From the NCBI RefSeq assembly GCF_900187385.1, contig NZ_FYEY01000001.1:5270001-5334000 (forward strand): a stretch of 64,000 nt of DNA. The letters are read 5' to 3'. Under the pieces are notes generated by a model. It did not search any database and was not told where the DNA came from. It was given only the letters and a program-made list of their open reading frames with translations. The DNA comes from Streptomyces sp. 2114.4. GTDB taxonomy: Bacteria; Actinomycetota; Actinomycetes; Streptomycetales; Streptomycetaceae. Positions within the stretch are counted from its first letter, which is position 1; every line of letters starts with the position of its first letter. The translations under genes were made by a program, and so were the position numbers. Of the stretch, positions 25,291 through 34,039 are shown in pieces.

Positions 25291-25605
25291 GGGCCGTTCC
25301 CCTCAGTTCGCTGAGATGCGTCCGTACGTGTTGACCAGGGCGATTGTCCAGCGCGGGGGCGGCACCCGACCGCAGGCGCAAGCGGGCGCGGGCCACTTTG
25401 CCACCGACGGCCCACAGCAAGCGCGGTTCCGTGGGCGATGGGCCTCGCCCCGTACCCCCGGCGTCAGGAGCCCGTCCTCCCGGCGTCAGGAGGAGGCGGC
25501 GATGACTGAGCGCGCGTCCCCCGGAAGCCGCTTCGTGGGGGAGGAAGGAGGGCAGGCGCCGGGAGAGCCTTTGGCGGGCGCTCAGGCGGGCGCTCACGCG
25601 GGCGC
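25291..25605. other. 315-bp non-coding stretch
   Basis: Holds a duplicated CCCGGCGTCAGGAG (about 25457-25490) and most of the 12-bp tandem repeat at the end of the PIG-L gene. No gene seen. It must hold the carbonic anhydrase promoter, which is not obvious. Confidence 0.5.
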
Positions 25606-25609
25606 TCAG
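25574..25609. repeat. Three 12-bp repeats containing the PIG-L gene stop codon
   Basis: GCGGGCGCTCA plus one variable base, at 25574, 25586 and 25598. On the minus strand each copy has TGA in the same frame; the one at 25606-25608 is the stop of the deacetylase gene, and the others are back-up stops. Confidence 0.85.
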
Positions 25610-26355
25610 CGCGGAAAGAGCTGGAAGAGCGTGGTGGGGCGGCCCCGGTAGCGCTCGCCGCCGGTGCGCAGCATCTGCTCGATGAAAGTGCGGGCGTATG
25701 CGCGCGGATCCTGTTCGGCGCCGCGCAGGCCGTTGATGTACGCCCCGTGCGCCGCCAGCGAGTCGACCGCGCGGTCGATGCCGGGGCCGACCTCCGCGGC
25801 GTGCGTGGGGTGCGGGGAGCCCGCCACGGCCACCCAGCGGACGCCGTTCCAGGGCGCCAGGCCCTTCGCGCCGGCGAGTTCGGGGAAGATCCAGCGGTTG
25901 CCGGCGTCGCCCGCGGCGTCGAGGACGGCGCGGCCGACGACCCGGTGGTCCGGGCTGTTCCAGTGGCCGCCGCCCCAGGTGTCGTGGTGGTTGAGGGTGA
26001 GCAGCAGCTCGGGGCGGTGGCGCCGGACGGCCGCGGACAGATCGCGGCGCAGCGCCAGGCCGGGCTCGATGACGCCGTCGTGGTGGTGGTCGAGGAATTC
26101 GACGGTGTGGACGCCGACCACTGCGGCGCCGGCCCGCTGCTCGGTCTCGCGGACCGCGGCGGCCTCCCCGGGGGCGAGTCCGTCGATGCCGGCCTCACCG
26201 CGGGTGACCAGGAGGTAGCTGACCTCGCGCCCCGCGGCGGTCCATTCGGCGATGGCGGCCGCGGCGCCATATTCGAGGTCGTCGGGGTGCGCGACGATGG
26301 CGAGGGCCCGCTGCCAGTCCTTGGGCATGGCGGAGAGCTGGGGTTCGGCGGGCAT
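25606..26355 (-). CDS. PIG-L family deacetylase (LmbE-like)
   Basis: 249 aa zinc-dependent N-acetylsugar deacetylase family. The zinc motif AHPDD is at 22-26 (His23, Asp26), the acidic/His-rich FLDHHHDGVIEPG near 100 and the third ligand region NSPDHRVVGRAVLDA near 143 follow. It is a paralogue of mshB in this window but lacks its specific C-terminus; relatives act in mycothiol recycling or natural-product tailoring, and no substrate can be named. ATG 26355 follows GGAAGGAAGGGA. A longer in-frame start would add a PAD-repeat leader coded by a 9-bp tandem repeat and is rejected. Confidence 0.9.
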   Translation of the reverse strand: MPAEPQLSAMPKDWQRALAIVAHPDDLEYGAAAAIAEWTAAGREVSYLLVTRGEAGIDGLAPGEAAAVRETEQRAGAAVVGVHTVEFLDHHHDGVIEPGLALRRDLSAAVRRHRPELLLTLNHHDTWGGGHWNSPDHRVVGRAVLDAAGDAGNRWIFPELAGAKGLAPWNGVRWVAVAGSPHPTHAAEVGPGIDRAVDSLAAHGAYINGLRGAEQDPRAYARTFIEQMLRTGGERYRGRPTTLFQLFPR

Positions 26356-26423
26356 GGGGTCCCTTCCTTCCCGTCCTGATACCGCGTCCCGCGTTCCGTT
26401 GCCGGGGCTGTGCCGTCTTTTGG

Positions 26424-26459
26424 CTGCTGGGTCTGCTGGGTCTGCTGGGTCTGCTGGGT
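26424..26459. repeat. Four tandem copies of CTGCTGGGT
   Basis: Perfect 9-bp repeats at 26424, 26433, 26442 and 26451, 70 nt upstream of the PIG-L deacetylase start, in its leader or promoter region. Confidence 0.85.
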
Positions 26460-26795
26460 TTGTTGTGTCTGACGACCGCGGCCTGCCATGCGATCCGGGC
26501 GCCGTGCGATCCGTGCGCCGTTCGGGCGTCTCGTCCCTCCCTCGCCCGCGCTGCCCGCTCCGGCCCAGCCGTGCTTCCTTTTCGATCGTGACACGCATGG
26601 GCGACGGCCACCGGGTGGAAAGTAAGGGTGGGGTGGCGCGGGGTGGGGGTACGAGAACCCGTGGTGCCCGGCCTCGGTCGTTTACACGGGCTGAGCTGGG
26701 TTTCATCACATCAGGTGAATATCTGGCCCAAGCTTGCGATCGGCAACGCGCGGTTGCCACGCTGTTGCTCACCGTCAAGCTGTTGGGAGGGGCAC

Positions 26796-27548
26796 GTGCC
26801 TTTCGGTGAGCAGCCCGCATACCTCCGCGTCGCCGGCGACCTGCGCCAGAAGATCGTCGACGGGGTGCTGCCGCCGCACACCCGCCTTCCCTCCCAGGCG
26901 CGCATCCGTGAGGAGTACGGCGTCTCGGACACCGTCGCCCTGGAGGCGCGCAAGGTCCTGATGGCCGAGGGGCTGGTCGAGGGCCGCTCGGGATCGGGTA
27001 CCTACGTACGCGAACAGCCCGTCCCGCGCCGTATCGCCCGCGTCGGCTTCCACTCGGCGGGCGGCTGTACGCCGTTCCGGCAGGAGCAGACGGACGAGCG
27101 GGTGCGGGGCACCTGGGAGTCCCACAGCGAGCAGGAGCCGGCCGGCGTGGCGATCGCCGCCCGGCTGCGCATCCCGCAGGACGCCAAGGTGATGCGGACG
27201 CGCTATGTCTTCCGGGCGGAGGGGGAGCCGTCGATGCTCTCGACCTCCTGGGAGCCCCTGGAGGTGACCGGCCGGACGCCCGTGATGCTGCCGGAGGAGG
27301 GGCCGCTGGCGGGCCGCGGGGTGGTCGAGCGGATGGCGGCCATCGATGTGGTGGTGGACAACGTCGTCGAGGAGGTCGGGGCGCGGCCCGCGCTGGCGGA
27401 GGAGGCCATGACGCTGGGCGGGGTCCCCGGGCACGGCGCCCTGGTCGTCTCCCGGACGTACTTCGCGGGCGGCAGGCCGGTCGAGACGGCCGATGTCATC
27501 ACCCTCGCGGACCGGTACCGGGTCACGTATCACCTGCCGGTGAAGTAG
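26796..27548 (+). CDS. GntR/HutC family regulator with UTRA domain
   Basis: 250 aa. Residues 5-75 are a GntR winged helix (YLRVAGDLRQKIVDGVLPPHTRLPSQARIREEYGVSDTVALEARKVLMAEGLVEGRSGSGTYV). The rest is a UTRA effector domain (ARLRIPQDAKVMRTRYVFRAEGEPSMLSTSWEPL; VEEVGARPALAEEAMTLGGVPGHGALVVSRTYFAGGRPVETADVI). The ligand is unknown. GTG 26796 follows GGGAGGGG closely. It lies 258 nt upstream of an APC permease on the same strand, which is a plausible target. The upstream DNA (26690-26790) is AT-rich and probably carries its promoter. Confidence 0.9.
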   Translation: MPFGEQPAYLRVAGDLRQKIVDGVLPPHTRLPSQARIREEYGVSDTVALEARKVLMAEGLVEGRSGSGTYVREQPVPRRIARVGFHSAGGCTPFRQEQTDERVRGTWESHSEQEPAGVAIAARLRIPQDAKVMRTRYVFRAEGEPSMLSTSWEPLEVTGRTPVMLPEEGPLAGRGVVERMAAIDVVVDNVVEEVGARPALAEEAMTLGGVPGHGALVVSRTYFAGGRPVETADVITLADRYRVTYHLPVK

Positions 27549-27754
27549 CCGCGAAGCTCTCCGCTGCCGCTCCCGCATCCCCGTGTGCGCGTGCGCGAGA
27601 CGCCCTCATCTCGGTCCTGGTTCTCTGATGGGTGTCCGGTTCGTGGCTATTCATACACAAAATTTGGCTGAAACCTTGTGTTGGATAAGTCACAGACCCT
27701 CAACTACAGGCCTTTTTCCGGCTGCTGTGGGAAGCCGACGCTCCGATTCGCTCT

Positions 27755-27760
27755 TACGAT
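27755..27760 (+). promoter_or_regulatory. -10 box of the APC permease gene
   Basis: TACGAT, giving a start near 27767 and a 40-nt leader with AGGAGA before GTG 27807. The in-frame ATG at 27759 overlaps this box and is therefore not the start. Confidence 0.5.
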
Positions 27761-27806
27761 GGCGAAGTTTGTGCACGGCACGGGGGAAGACCAGGAGACC
27801 AAGCAC

Positions 27807-29501
27807 GTGAGCACGACGAAGACCCCGAGCGCGGAGCAGGGCTCGCACTCGAATTACCGTCGGTCCCTCGGGACCATCGCCCTGACCGCCACGGGTCTCG
27901 GGTCCATCATCGGCTCCGGCTGGCTCTTCGGAGCCGAACGTGCCGCCGCGATTGCGGGCCCGGCCGCGATTCTCGCCTGGGTCATCGGGGCGCTCGTCGC
28001 CCTCACGATCGCGCTCACCTACACCGAGCTCGGCTCGATGTTCCCGAAGGCCGGCGGCATGGTCCGCTACGGCCAGTACTCGCACGGCTCGCTCGCCGGG
28101 TACCTCGCGGCCTGGGCGAACTGGATCGCGATCGTCTCGGTCATCCCGGGTGAGGCCACCGCCTCCGTCCAGTACATGAGCTCCTGGGACTTCGGCTGGG
28201 CGCATGCGCTCTACGACGGCACGGAGCTGACCGGCACCGGCGTCGGGCTGGCCAGCATCCTGCTGATCTTCTACTTCTTCCTCAACTGGTTCGCGATCTC
28301 GCTGTTCGCGAAGACCAACACCGCGATCACGGTCTTCAAGGTCGTCGTCCCGGTGCTGACCGCGAGCGCGCTGATGGTGGCGCACTTCGACACCGGCAAC
28401 ATCACCCACCACGGCGGCTTCACGCCCAACGGCTGGAGCTCGGTCTTCACCGCCGTCGCCGTGTCCGGCATCGTCTGGGCCTACAACGGCTTCCAGTCAC
28501 CGCTGAACATGGCCGGTGAGGCCCGCAACCCCGGCAAGTCGCTGCCGAAGGCCGTGGTGTGGTCGATCGTCATCGCGCTGGTCATCTATGTCGCACTGCA
28601 GGTCGCGTTCCTGATGGCGGTGCCCGGCGACAAGCTGACCGCCGGCGGTGGCTGGGCCTCTCTCGGCTTCAACTCGCCGCTCGCCGACCTCGCGGTGGCC
28701 TGGGGCCTGAACTGGCTGGCGCTGCTGCTGTACGCGGACGCCTTTGTCTCGCCGTCCGGCACCGGCATGATCTACGCGGCCACCACCTCGCGCATGATCC
28801 AGGGCGTGCAGGAGAACGGTCATCTGCCCGGCATCTTCGGCAAGGTGGACAAGAAGACCGGTGTGCCGCGTCCGGCGCTGCTGCTCAACCTCGTCATCGC
28901 CTTCCTGTTCCTCGCGGTCTTCCGCGGCTGGGGCTCGCTCGCCGAGATCGTTTCGGTCGCCACGGTCATCTCGTACATCACCGGACCGGTCGCCGTGATG
29001 TCGCTGCGCCGCCTGTCGCCGGACCTCACGCGGCCGGTCAAGCTGCGGGCGATGCCGGTCATCGCGCCGATCGCGATGGTCTTCGGTTCGCTGGTCCTGT
29101 ACTGGGGCCGCTGGCCGCTGACCGGCAAGGTCATCCTGATCATGGCCGTCGGGCTGCCGGTCTGGGCCTGGTACGAGATCGGCAAGCCGCTGACCCAGGG
29201 CCGCAAGCCGTGGGCCGAGCTGCGTCCGCACCTCAAGGCCGGTGCCTGGATGGTCGCGTATCTGCTGGTCATGGCCGCTGCCTCGTACCTGGGCGGCAAG
29301 GACTTCGGCGGCAAGGGCTATCTGCCGGAGGGCTGGGACATCCTCCTGGTCGCCGTGATCGGTCTCGTCTTCTACTACTGGGGCGTGCGCAGCTCCTGGC
29401 GCAACCCGACGCTGCTCCAGGCCGAGGCGGAGGCCGCGGCCCAGGCGGCGGACGAGGATGAGGCCGCGTCCGAAGGGTCCAAGGTCTCCGTCGGCGCCTA
29501 A
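27807..29501 (+). CDS. APC superfamily amino-acid permease
   Basis: 564-aa transporter with about 12 transmembrane helices. The first helix holds the substrate-site glycines GLGSIIGSGWLFGAERAAA, the second LVALTIALTYTELGSMFPKAGGMVRYGQYSHG, and KTNTAITVFKVVVPVL and VAVSGIVWAYNGFQSPLNMAGEARNPGKSLPKA are typical of the family. C-terminal helices (AWMVAYLLVMAAASYLGG, ILLVAVIGLVFYYWG) end in an acidic Ala/Glu tail. Relatives include aspartate/glutamate and other amino-acid symporters; substrate is not assigned. GTG 27807 is 8 nt after AGGAGA. The GntR regulator upstream may control it. Confidence 0.9.
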   Translation: MSTTKTPSAEQGSHSNYRRSLGTIALTATGLGSIIGSGWLFGAERAAAIAGPAAILAWVIGALVALTIALTYTELGSMFPKAGGMVRYGQYSHGSLAGYLAAWANWIAIVSVIPGEATASVQYMSSWDFGWAHALYDGTELTGTGVGLASILLIFYFFLNWFAISLFAKTNTAITVFKVVVPVLTASALMVAHFDTGNITHHGGFTPNGWSSVFTAVAVSGIVWAYNGFQSPLNMAGEARNPGKSLPKAVVWSIVIALVIYVALQVAFLMAVPGDKLTAGGGWASLGFNSPLADLAVAWGLNWLALLLYADAFVSPSGTGMIYAATTSRMIQGVQENGHLPGIFGKVDKKTGVPRPALLLNLVIAFLFLAVFRGWGSLAEIVSVATVISYITGPVAVMSLRRLSPDLTRPVKLRAMPVIAPIAMVFGSLVLYWGRWPLTGKVILIMAVGLPVWAWYEIGKPLTQGRKPWAELRPHLKAGAWMVAYLLVMAAASYLGGKDFGGKGYLPEGWDILLVAVIGLVFYYWGVRSSWRNPTLLQAEAEAAAQAADEDEAASEGSKVSVGA

Positions 29502-29677
29502 GGGGGCACCCCAAGCCGCTCCCGCACCACTTCGTGCATATCGCCCGGGACCCCTCGGGAACCACCGGCCACTCGCAGGCCGCTTCCGGTACGCCGGAGG
29601 CCCGCGGGTGGCCGGTTCGGTATCTCTTTGTGAAAATCCATATCCGGTGAGTAAAGGTCGGGCGTAGGCTCGGGCAT

Positions 29678-29755
29678 ATGCGGATTGCGATTTCGGCATC
29701 AGCAGACCAGGGGCGCGCGACGGCGCGCTACGCGGCGGACGGAGGGGCGCAATGA
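29678..29755 (+). CDS. 25-codon leaderless micro-ORF
   Basis: ATG 29678 is 7 nt after a -10 box TAGGCT (29665-29670), so the mRNA should begin at or one base before the ATG. It encodes MRIAISASADQGRATARYAA plus DGGAQ, and its TGA overlaps the next ATG (ATGA). It may be a leader peptide coupling translation to the SPOR-like gene, or simply how that gene's mRNA starts. No known family. Confidence 0.4.
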   Translation: MRIAISASADQGRATARYAADGGAQ

Positions 29756-29931
29756 CCGAGGGCGGAGCGGTGCTCCCCTGGCTCGTCATCCGCCAGGACG
29801 AAGGCGGCAACCGGTATCGCGTGGGCCGCTATGCCACCCAAGCGGAGGCGGAGCGGGTGGCCGACCGGCTCGGCATGCGCGGCCACCAGCAGCTTTACGT
29901 GGTCGAGAAGGCCGACCGGGCGGCGACCTGA
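29752..29931 (+). CDS. SPOR-like small protein
   Basis: 59 aa: WLVIRQDEGGNRYRVGRYATQAEAERVADRLGMRGHQQLYVVEKAD. The strand-helix-strand pattern with YRVGRYATQAEAERVADRL is the signature of the short actinobacterial proteins annotated as SPOR-like; classical SPOR domains bind denuded peptidoglycan glycan, but this protein has no signal peptide or membrane helix, so that role is doubtful. GGAGGGG is 5 nt before the ATG, and the start overlaps the stop of the leaderless micro-ORF. The NUDIX gene follows after 52 nt with its own promoter. Confidence 0.75.
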   Translation: MTEGGAVLPWLVIRQDEGGNRYRVGRYATQAEAERVADRLGMRGHQQLYVVEKADRAAT

Positions 29932-29983
29932 GAGGCGGCGGGCGGGGAAGCGGGACGAGGGCGGGGGACGTAGGCTGCCGCGC

Positions 29984-30406
29984 ATGACGACCGTGCGCGT
30001 AGTGGTGGGCGGAGCGGTGTGCGAGCGCGGGCGGCTGCTGGCCGCACGGCGCAGCGCACCGCCCGCACTGGCCGGTCGCTGGGAGCTGCCCGGCGGCAAG
30101 GTGGAGGACGACGAGACACCCGTGCAGGCGCTGGAGCGCGAGCTGCGCGAGGAGCTGGGCGTCGAGGCGGCGGCCCAGGAGCGGATTCCGGGGGAGTGGG
30201 TGCTGCGGCCCGGCTATGTCCTGCAGGTGTGGACGGCCCGGCTGCTGTCCGGGGCGCCGCGGCCCCTGCAGGATCACGACGAGCTGCGCTGGCTGCTGCC
30301 CGGTGAGGAGTCCCAGGTCGACTGGCTGGACCAGGACCGCCCGGCGGTGGCCGAGGCGATGCGCCGGCTGGCGGGGACGGCCGGAGTGCCGGGCGCACGG
30401 CCGTAA
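29984..30406 (+). CDS. NUDIX hydrolase (MutT type)
   Basis: 140 aa. The NUDIX box is complete, GGKVEDDETPVQALERELREELGVE (about 36-60), with REL-x-EE-x-G catalytic residues. The opening VRVVVGGAVCERGRLLAARRS, the LAGRWELPGG before the box and the Trp/Asp-containing C-terminus are like MutT, which hydrolyses 8-oxo-dGTP; the exact nucleotide is inferred from family only. ATG 29984 lies 7 nt after TAGGCT (29971-29976), so the gene is predicted to be leaderless. Confidence 0.92.
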   Translation: MTTVRVVVGGAVCERGRLLAARRSAPPALAGRWELPGGKVEDDETPVQALERELREELGVEAAAQERIPGEWVLRPGYVLQVWTARLLSGAPRPLQDHDELRWLLPGEESQVDWLDQDRPAVAEAMRRLAGTAGVPGARP

Positions 30407-30652
30407 CCGCTGTCCGGTCGGGCGTACGGCCGTAGTCCCTGTCATGGGGCCGCGCGCGGCCCGGAGGCCCGTACACGGCCGGTGCCGGCTTCGCCCGCGC
30501 CATCCGGCACCCCAGCACGCCGATATGTTTCATTTGTGCCACAGTGCGCCGCTGCAGGCGGTACTGAGGGATAGATAGCGGGTATGTCCTGATTGACCCC
30601 TTCGACGCAGGCAAGACGACGGGGATTGCCACCGGGCTGGGATGTGATCGGC

Positions 30653-31105
30653 GTGAGCGACAGCGCAGCGGCAGGGGTCCCGGAGCCGGGCTCCGGGCAC
30701 GTCCGCAGGCGCGGCAGGGCCTCCGGCGCACCCAGTGCCGAATGGAGCTTTCCGGCCGACCCCGGGGCGGTACGCACGGCCCGCACGGCGGTCCGGCGGG
30801 TGCTGGACGACTGGGGGCTGAACGGCGCCGCCGACATGGCCGTACTACTCGTGAGCGAGCTCGTCACCAACTCCCTGCGTCACGCCAGCGGGCCGATCGG
30901 AGTCCGTATGGTGCTCCTCAACACCGACGGGCTGCTCGTCGAGGTCTCCGATCCGCTGCCCGACCCGCCGCAGGAGCGCGACGCCGCTCCCGACGACGAG
31001 GGAGGCCGTGGATTGCAGCTGGTCGCATGCAGTTCGCGGCGCTGGGGGACCCGTCGTGGAAAGAGTGGCAAGACAGTGTGGTTCGAGCTGTCGGTGGCTG
31101 GTTAG
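30653..31105 (+). CDS. RsbW-like ATP-binding protein (HATPase)
   Basis: 150 aa single HATPase_c domain of the anti-sigma-factor serine kinase type. The N-box is SELVTNSLRHA (about 66-76), then DEGGRGLQLVA (G1) and GKSGKTVWFEL (G2). Streptomyces encode dozens; some are anti-sigma factors or phosphorylate anti-sigma antagonists. The start is uncertain: GTG 30653 (VSDSAAAG) is used, GTG 30644 or TTG 30593 are possible, and the first 40 residues are disordered. It is 160 nt upstream of a phosphatase that ends in the same kind of domain. No sigma factor gene is nearby. Confidence 0.85.
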   Translation: MSDSAAAGVPEPGSGHVRRRGRASGAPSAEWSFPADPGAVRTARTAVRRVLDDWGLNGAADMAVLLVSELVTNSLRHASGPIGVRMVLLNTDGLLVEVSDPLPDPPQERDAAPDDEGGRGLQLVACSSRRWGTRRGKSGKTVWFELSVAG

Positions 31106-31266
31106 GAGACAGGTGGGTCCTGATCGTTGCCAATTCATCGACATCCTGTGGGTGGGCTGCGATCGAGACTGTGCTGTGATCGTGAAGACCGTGTTCCGGA
31201 TAGCCGGGGTACTGGATACTCAGGCGGGTCCGGTCCGGGCACGATGAGCTGGAGGGGACGGGGCTC

Positions 31267-33951
31267 GTGAGCGAGATGTCATCTGGCGGGGAAGAACCCG
31301 CGCAGGCCGAGGGTCAGGGCGGTGCGGACGGCTCCGGTGATCCAGGTGGCCGCCCACACGCGCGGGAGCTGCAAGGCCCGCCCGTGTGGCAGAGCAGCCG
31401 GCCCGGATCGATCTATGACTACATTCGCGTGGCCTCCTTCTCGCTCGGCCCCGACGGGCGGATCGACCAGTGGAGCGAGCGGGCGGAGGACATGCTCGGC
31501 ATACCCGCGCGGTATGCGCTCGGCAAGGACCCCGTCGAGGCCTTCGTCCCGCGCGAGTTGCGGGCCACCGGGCGCCGCAAGGTGTCCGAGATCCTTGACG
31601 GCCGGGAGTGGACCGGCCTGGTGCCCTACCGCCGGGGAGAGGGCACGGACGCCGACGGGCTCGCCGAGATCTATGTGATGCCCTCGCGCGACGAGAACGG
31701 CGAGCGGGCCGCGGTCTGCCTCGTCGTCGACGTCCGCGCGCTGCGCGGCATCGAGACCGACCTCGCCGCCTCGCAGGCCGTTTTCGGTCAATCTCCCATG
31801 GGTTTCACCCTGTTCGGCACGGATCTGCGGCTGCTGCGGGTCAACGAACGGTTCGCCACGGTCTTCGGCGGCCCGGCGAGCAAGTACCGCGGCTGCGGTC
31901 CGCACGACTTCCTGCCGCGCTCCGAGGCCGAGCGGATGACCGTCGCGCTGCGCCGCGTCCTGGACACCGGCGAGCCGGTCACCGAGATGCAGTTGGTCGG
32001 GATGGCGCCCGCCGAGGACGACCGCCGCCGCTGGTCGGTGTCGCTCTACCGGCTGCACGGCGCCAGCGGCCGCCCGATCGGCGTCGCGGCGCTGGCCGCC
32101 GATGTGACGGGCCGTCGGCGGGCCGAGCGCGAGGCCGCCAACGCCCGCCGCAACCTCGCCCTGCTCAACGAAGCCGGTGCCCGGATAGGCAACTCCCTCG
32201 ATCTGGAGACCACCGCCCGCACCCTCCTGGACGTCGCCGTACCGCAGTTCTGCGATCTGGCCTCCGTGGACCTCTACCAGGGCCTGCTGGCGGGCGACGA
32301 GGCCCCGCCCGGCATGAGCGACGGCAGCGCGGAGCTGCGCCGGGTCGCCTTCGCCAGCGCCGTGTCGGACGCCCCGCTGGCCACCGCCCCCGGTGTCCCC
32401 GGCGACGCACCGGGGCCGGTCGCGGTCGGCGCCGTCCACCGCTACCCCTTCAACTCCCCCTGCGCGGGCGCGCTGCGGACCGCCCACGCACAGATCATCC
32501 CGGGCCGGGACAGCGACGACGGGCCGGAGCTGGGCGCGGTGGTGCACTCCACCCTCGCCGTCCCGATGGTGGCCAGGGACACCGTCGTCGGACTGGTGCA
32601 GTTCTCCCGTACGAAGGGCAGCGAGCCCTTCGGGGAGCGCGACACCGCGCTCGCCGTCGAACTGGCCGCGCGCGCCGCGGTCTGCATCGACAACGCCCGC
32701 CTCTACCGCCGGGAGCACGAGCGCGCCCTGATATTGCAGCGCAGCCTGCTGCCGCCCGGCGACCCCGAGGCCGCCGGTCTGGACATCGCCTGCCGCTATC
32801 TGCCCGGCACCACCGCCACCGAGGTCGGCGGCGACTGGTTCGATGTCATCGAACTCCCGGGACACCGCACGGCGCTGGTCGTCGGCGATGTCATGGGACG
32901 CGGGCTGCGCGCCGCTGTGGCGATGGGGGAACTGCGCACCGCCGTACGGACCTTGGCGCTGCTGGACCTGGAGCCCGCCGAGGTGCTGTCGGCGCTCGAT
33001 GAGATCGCCCGCGGGCTCGGCGGCGACGGCGACGGCAGGTCGTCGACCGCGCGCTCCGCCCGCAGCCGGTCCGGGGCCGGTGAGGGTGCGGGGGAACAGC
33101 GCCGCTCCGCCGCTACCGCCGATCTCTCCGAGGTCTACCTCGCCACCTGTGTCTACGCCGTCTACGACCCGGTCACCCGGCGCGCTACGTTCGCCAACGC
33201 CGGGCATCTGCCGCCGGCGCTGGTCGAGGACGGCGAGGACGCGCTGCTGCTCGACGTGCCGCCGGGGATGCCGCTCGGGGTGGGCGGCGAACCGTTCGAG
33301 GAGATCGAGGTCGAGCTGCCGGACGGGGCGCTGCTGGCGCTCTACACCGACGGTCTGGTGGAGTCCCGCCACCATCCGCTGGAGGAGGGGCTGCAGGCGT
33401 TCCGCACCGCCCTCTCGCGCGCCGACCGTCCGCTGGAGGACGCCTGCGACCAGGTCCTGAGCGCCATGGACACCTCGCACGGCGAGGACGACATCGCGCT
33501 GCTGATGGCGCGGGTGCACGGGCTGCCCAAGGACGCGGTGGGCGACTGGAACCTGGCGCCGGAGGCCCGTTCGGTGGCCCGCGCCCGGGAGCTCGCCCGT
33601 GACCAGCTGACGGACTGGGGCCTGCAGGAGCTGGTCGACACCACGGAGCTGCTGGTCAGCGAGCTGGTGACCAATGCGCTGCGGCACGGCCACGGCGAGA
33701 TCCGGCTGCGGCTGCTGCTGGACCGCACCCTGGTCTGCGAGGTCTGGGACGCCGACCTCGCCCAGCCGCGCCGCCGCCGGGCCCGGGACACCGACGAGGG
33801 CGGCCGCGGACTGCAGCTGGTCGGTCTGCTGAGCCAGGGCTGGGGCAGCCGCCGCACCCCGCGCGGCAAGACCGTGTGGTTCGAGCTCGCGCTACCGGAC
33901 GGGGAGTCGGTGGCGGTCGATCCGGCCGAAGCGCTGCTGAGTCTGTTCTGA
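31267..33951 (+). CDS. PAS-PAS-GAF-PP2C(SpoIIE)-HATPase regulatory phosphatase
   Basis: 894 aa, soluble. Order: disordered N-terminus; PAS (about 50-160, FSLGPDGRIDQWSERAEDMLG); PAS (about 165-285, FTLFGTDLRLLRVNERFATVFGG); GAF (about 300-480, starting LLNEAGARIGNSLDLETTARTLL); PP2C/SpoIIE phosphatase (about 505-735) with metal-binding GGDWFDV near 520 and GDVMGRGLRAAVAMGEL near 540; and a C-terminal HATPase (N-box SELVTNALRHG near 797, DEGGRGLQLVG, GKTVWFEL). A Ser/Arg/Gly-rich insert of about 35 residues interrupts the phosphatase near 585-620. Such proteins control anti-sigma-factor antagonists. GTG 31267 is 8 nt after GGAGGGG. Confidence 0.92.
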   Translation: MSEMSSGGEEPAQAEGQGGADGSGDPGGRPHARELQGPPVWQSSRPGSIYDYIRVASFSLGPDGRIDQWSERAEDMLGIPARYALGKDPVEAFVPRELRATGRRKVSEILDGREWTGLVPYRRGEGTDADGLAEIYVMPSRDENGERAAVCLVVDVRALRGIETDLAASQAVFGQSPMGFTLFGTDLRLLRVNERFATVFGGPASKYRGCGPHDFLPRSEAERMTVALRRVLDTGEPVTEMQLVGMAPAEDDRRRWSVSLYRLHGASGRPIGVAALAADVTGRRRAEREAANARRNLALLNEAGARIGNSLDLETTARTLLDVAVPQFCDLASVDLYQGLLAGDEAPPGMSDGSAELRRVAFASAVSDAPLATAPGVPGDAPGPVAVGAVHRYPFNSPCAGALRTAHAQIIPGRDSDDGPELGAVVHSTLAVPMVARDTVVGLVQFSRTKGSEPFGERDTALAVELAARAAVCIDNARLYRREHERALILQRSLLPPGDPEAAGLDIACRYLPGTTATEVGGDWFDVIELPGHRTALVVGDVMGRGLRAAVAMGELRTAVRTLALLDLEPAEVLSALDEIARGLGGDGDGRSSTARSARSRSGAGEGAGEQRRSAATADLSEVYLATCVYAVYDPVTRRATFANAGHLPPALVEDGEDALLLDVPPGMPLGVGGEPFEEIEVELPDGALLALYTDGLVESRHHPLEEGLQAFRTALSRADRPLEDACDQVLSAMDTSHGEDDIALLMARVHGLPKDAVGDWNLAPEARSVARARELARDQLTDWGLQELVDTTELLVSELVTNALRHGHGEIRLRLLLDRTLVCEVWDADLAQPRRRRARDTDEGGRGLQLVGLLSQGWGSRRTPRGKTVWFELALPDGESVAVDPAEALLSLF

Positions 33952-33997
33952 GGGGCTGAGGGACTGAGGGCCTGAGGGGCTGGGGTTCTGACGACGC

Positions 33998-34033
33998 GGG
34001 CGGGGCCCGGGGCGCGCGCCCCGGGCCCCGCCC
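33998..34033. terminator. Bidirectional hairpin between phosphatase gene and sdhB
   Basis: Perfect 16-bp GC stem (33998-34013 with 34018-34033) and a 4-nt loop between convergent genes. Confidence 0.85.
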
Positions 34034-34039
34034 GTCCGG

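Noticed and set aside
26356..26820. N-terminal extension of the PIG-L deacetylase
   Set aside because: The extra residues are low-complexity PAD repeats and a strong ribosome site precedes the ATG at 26355.
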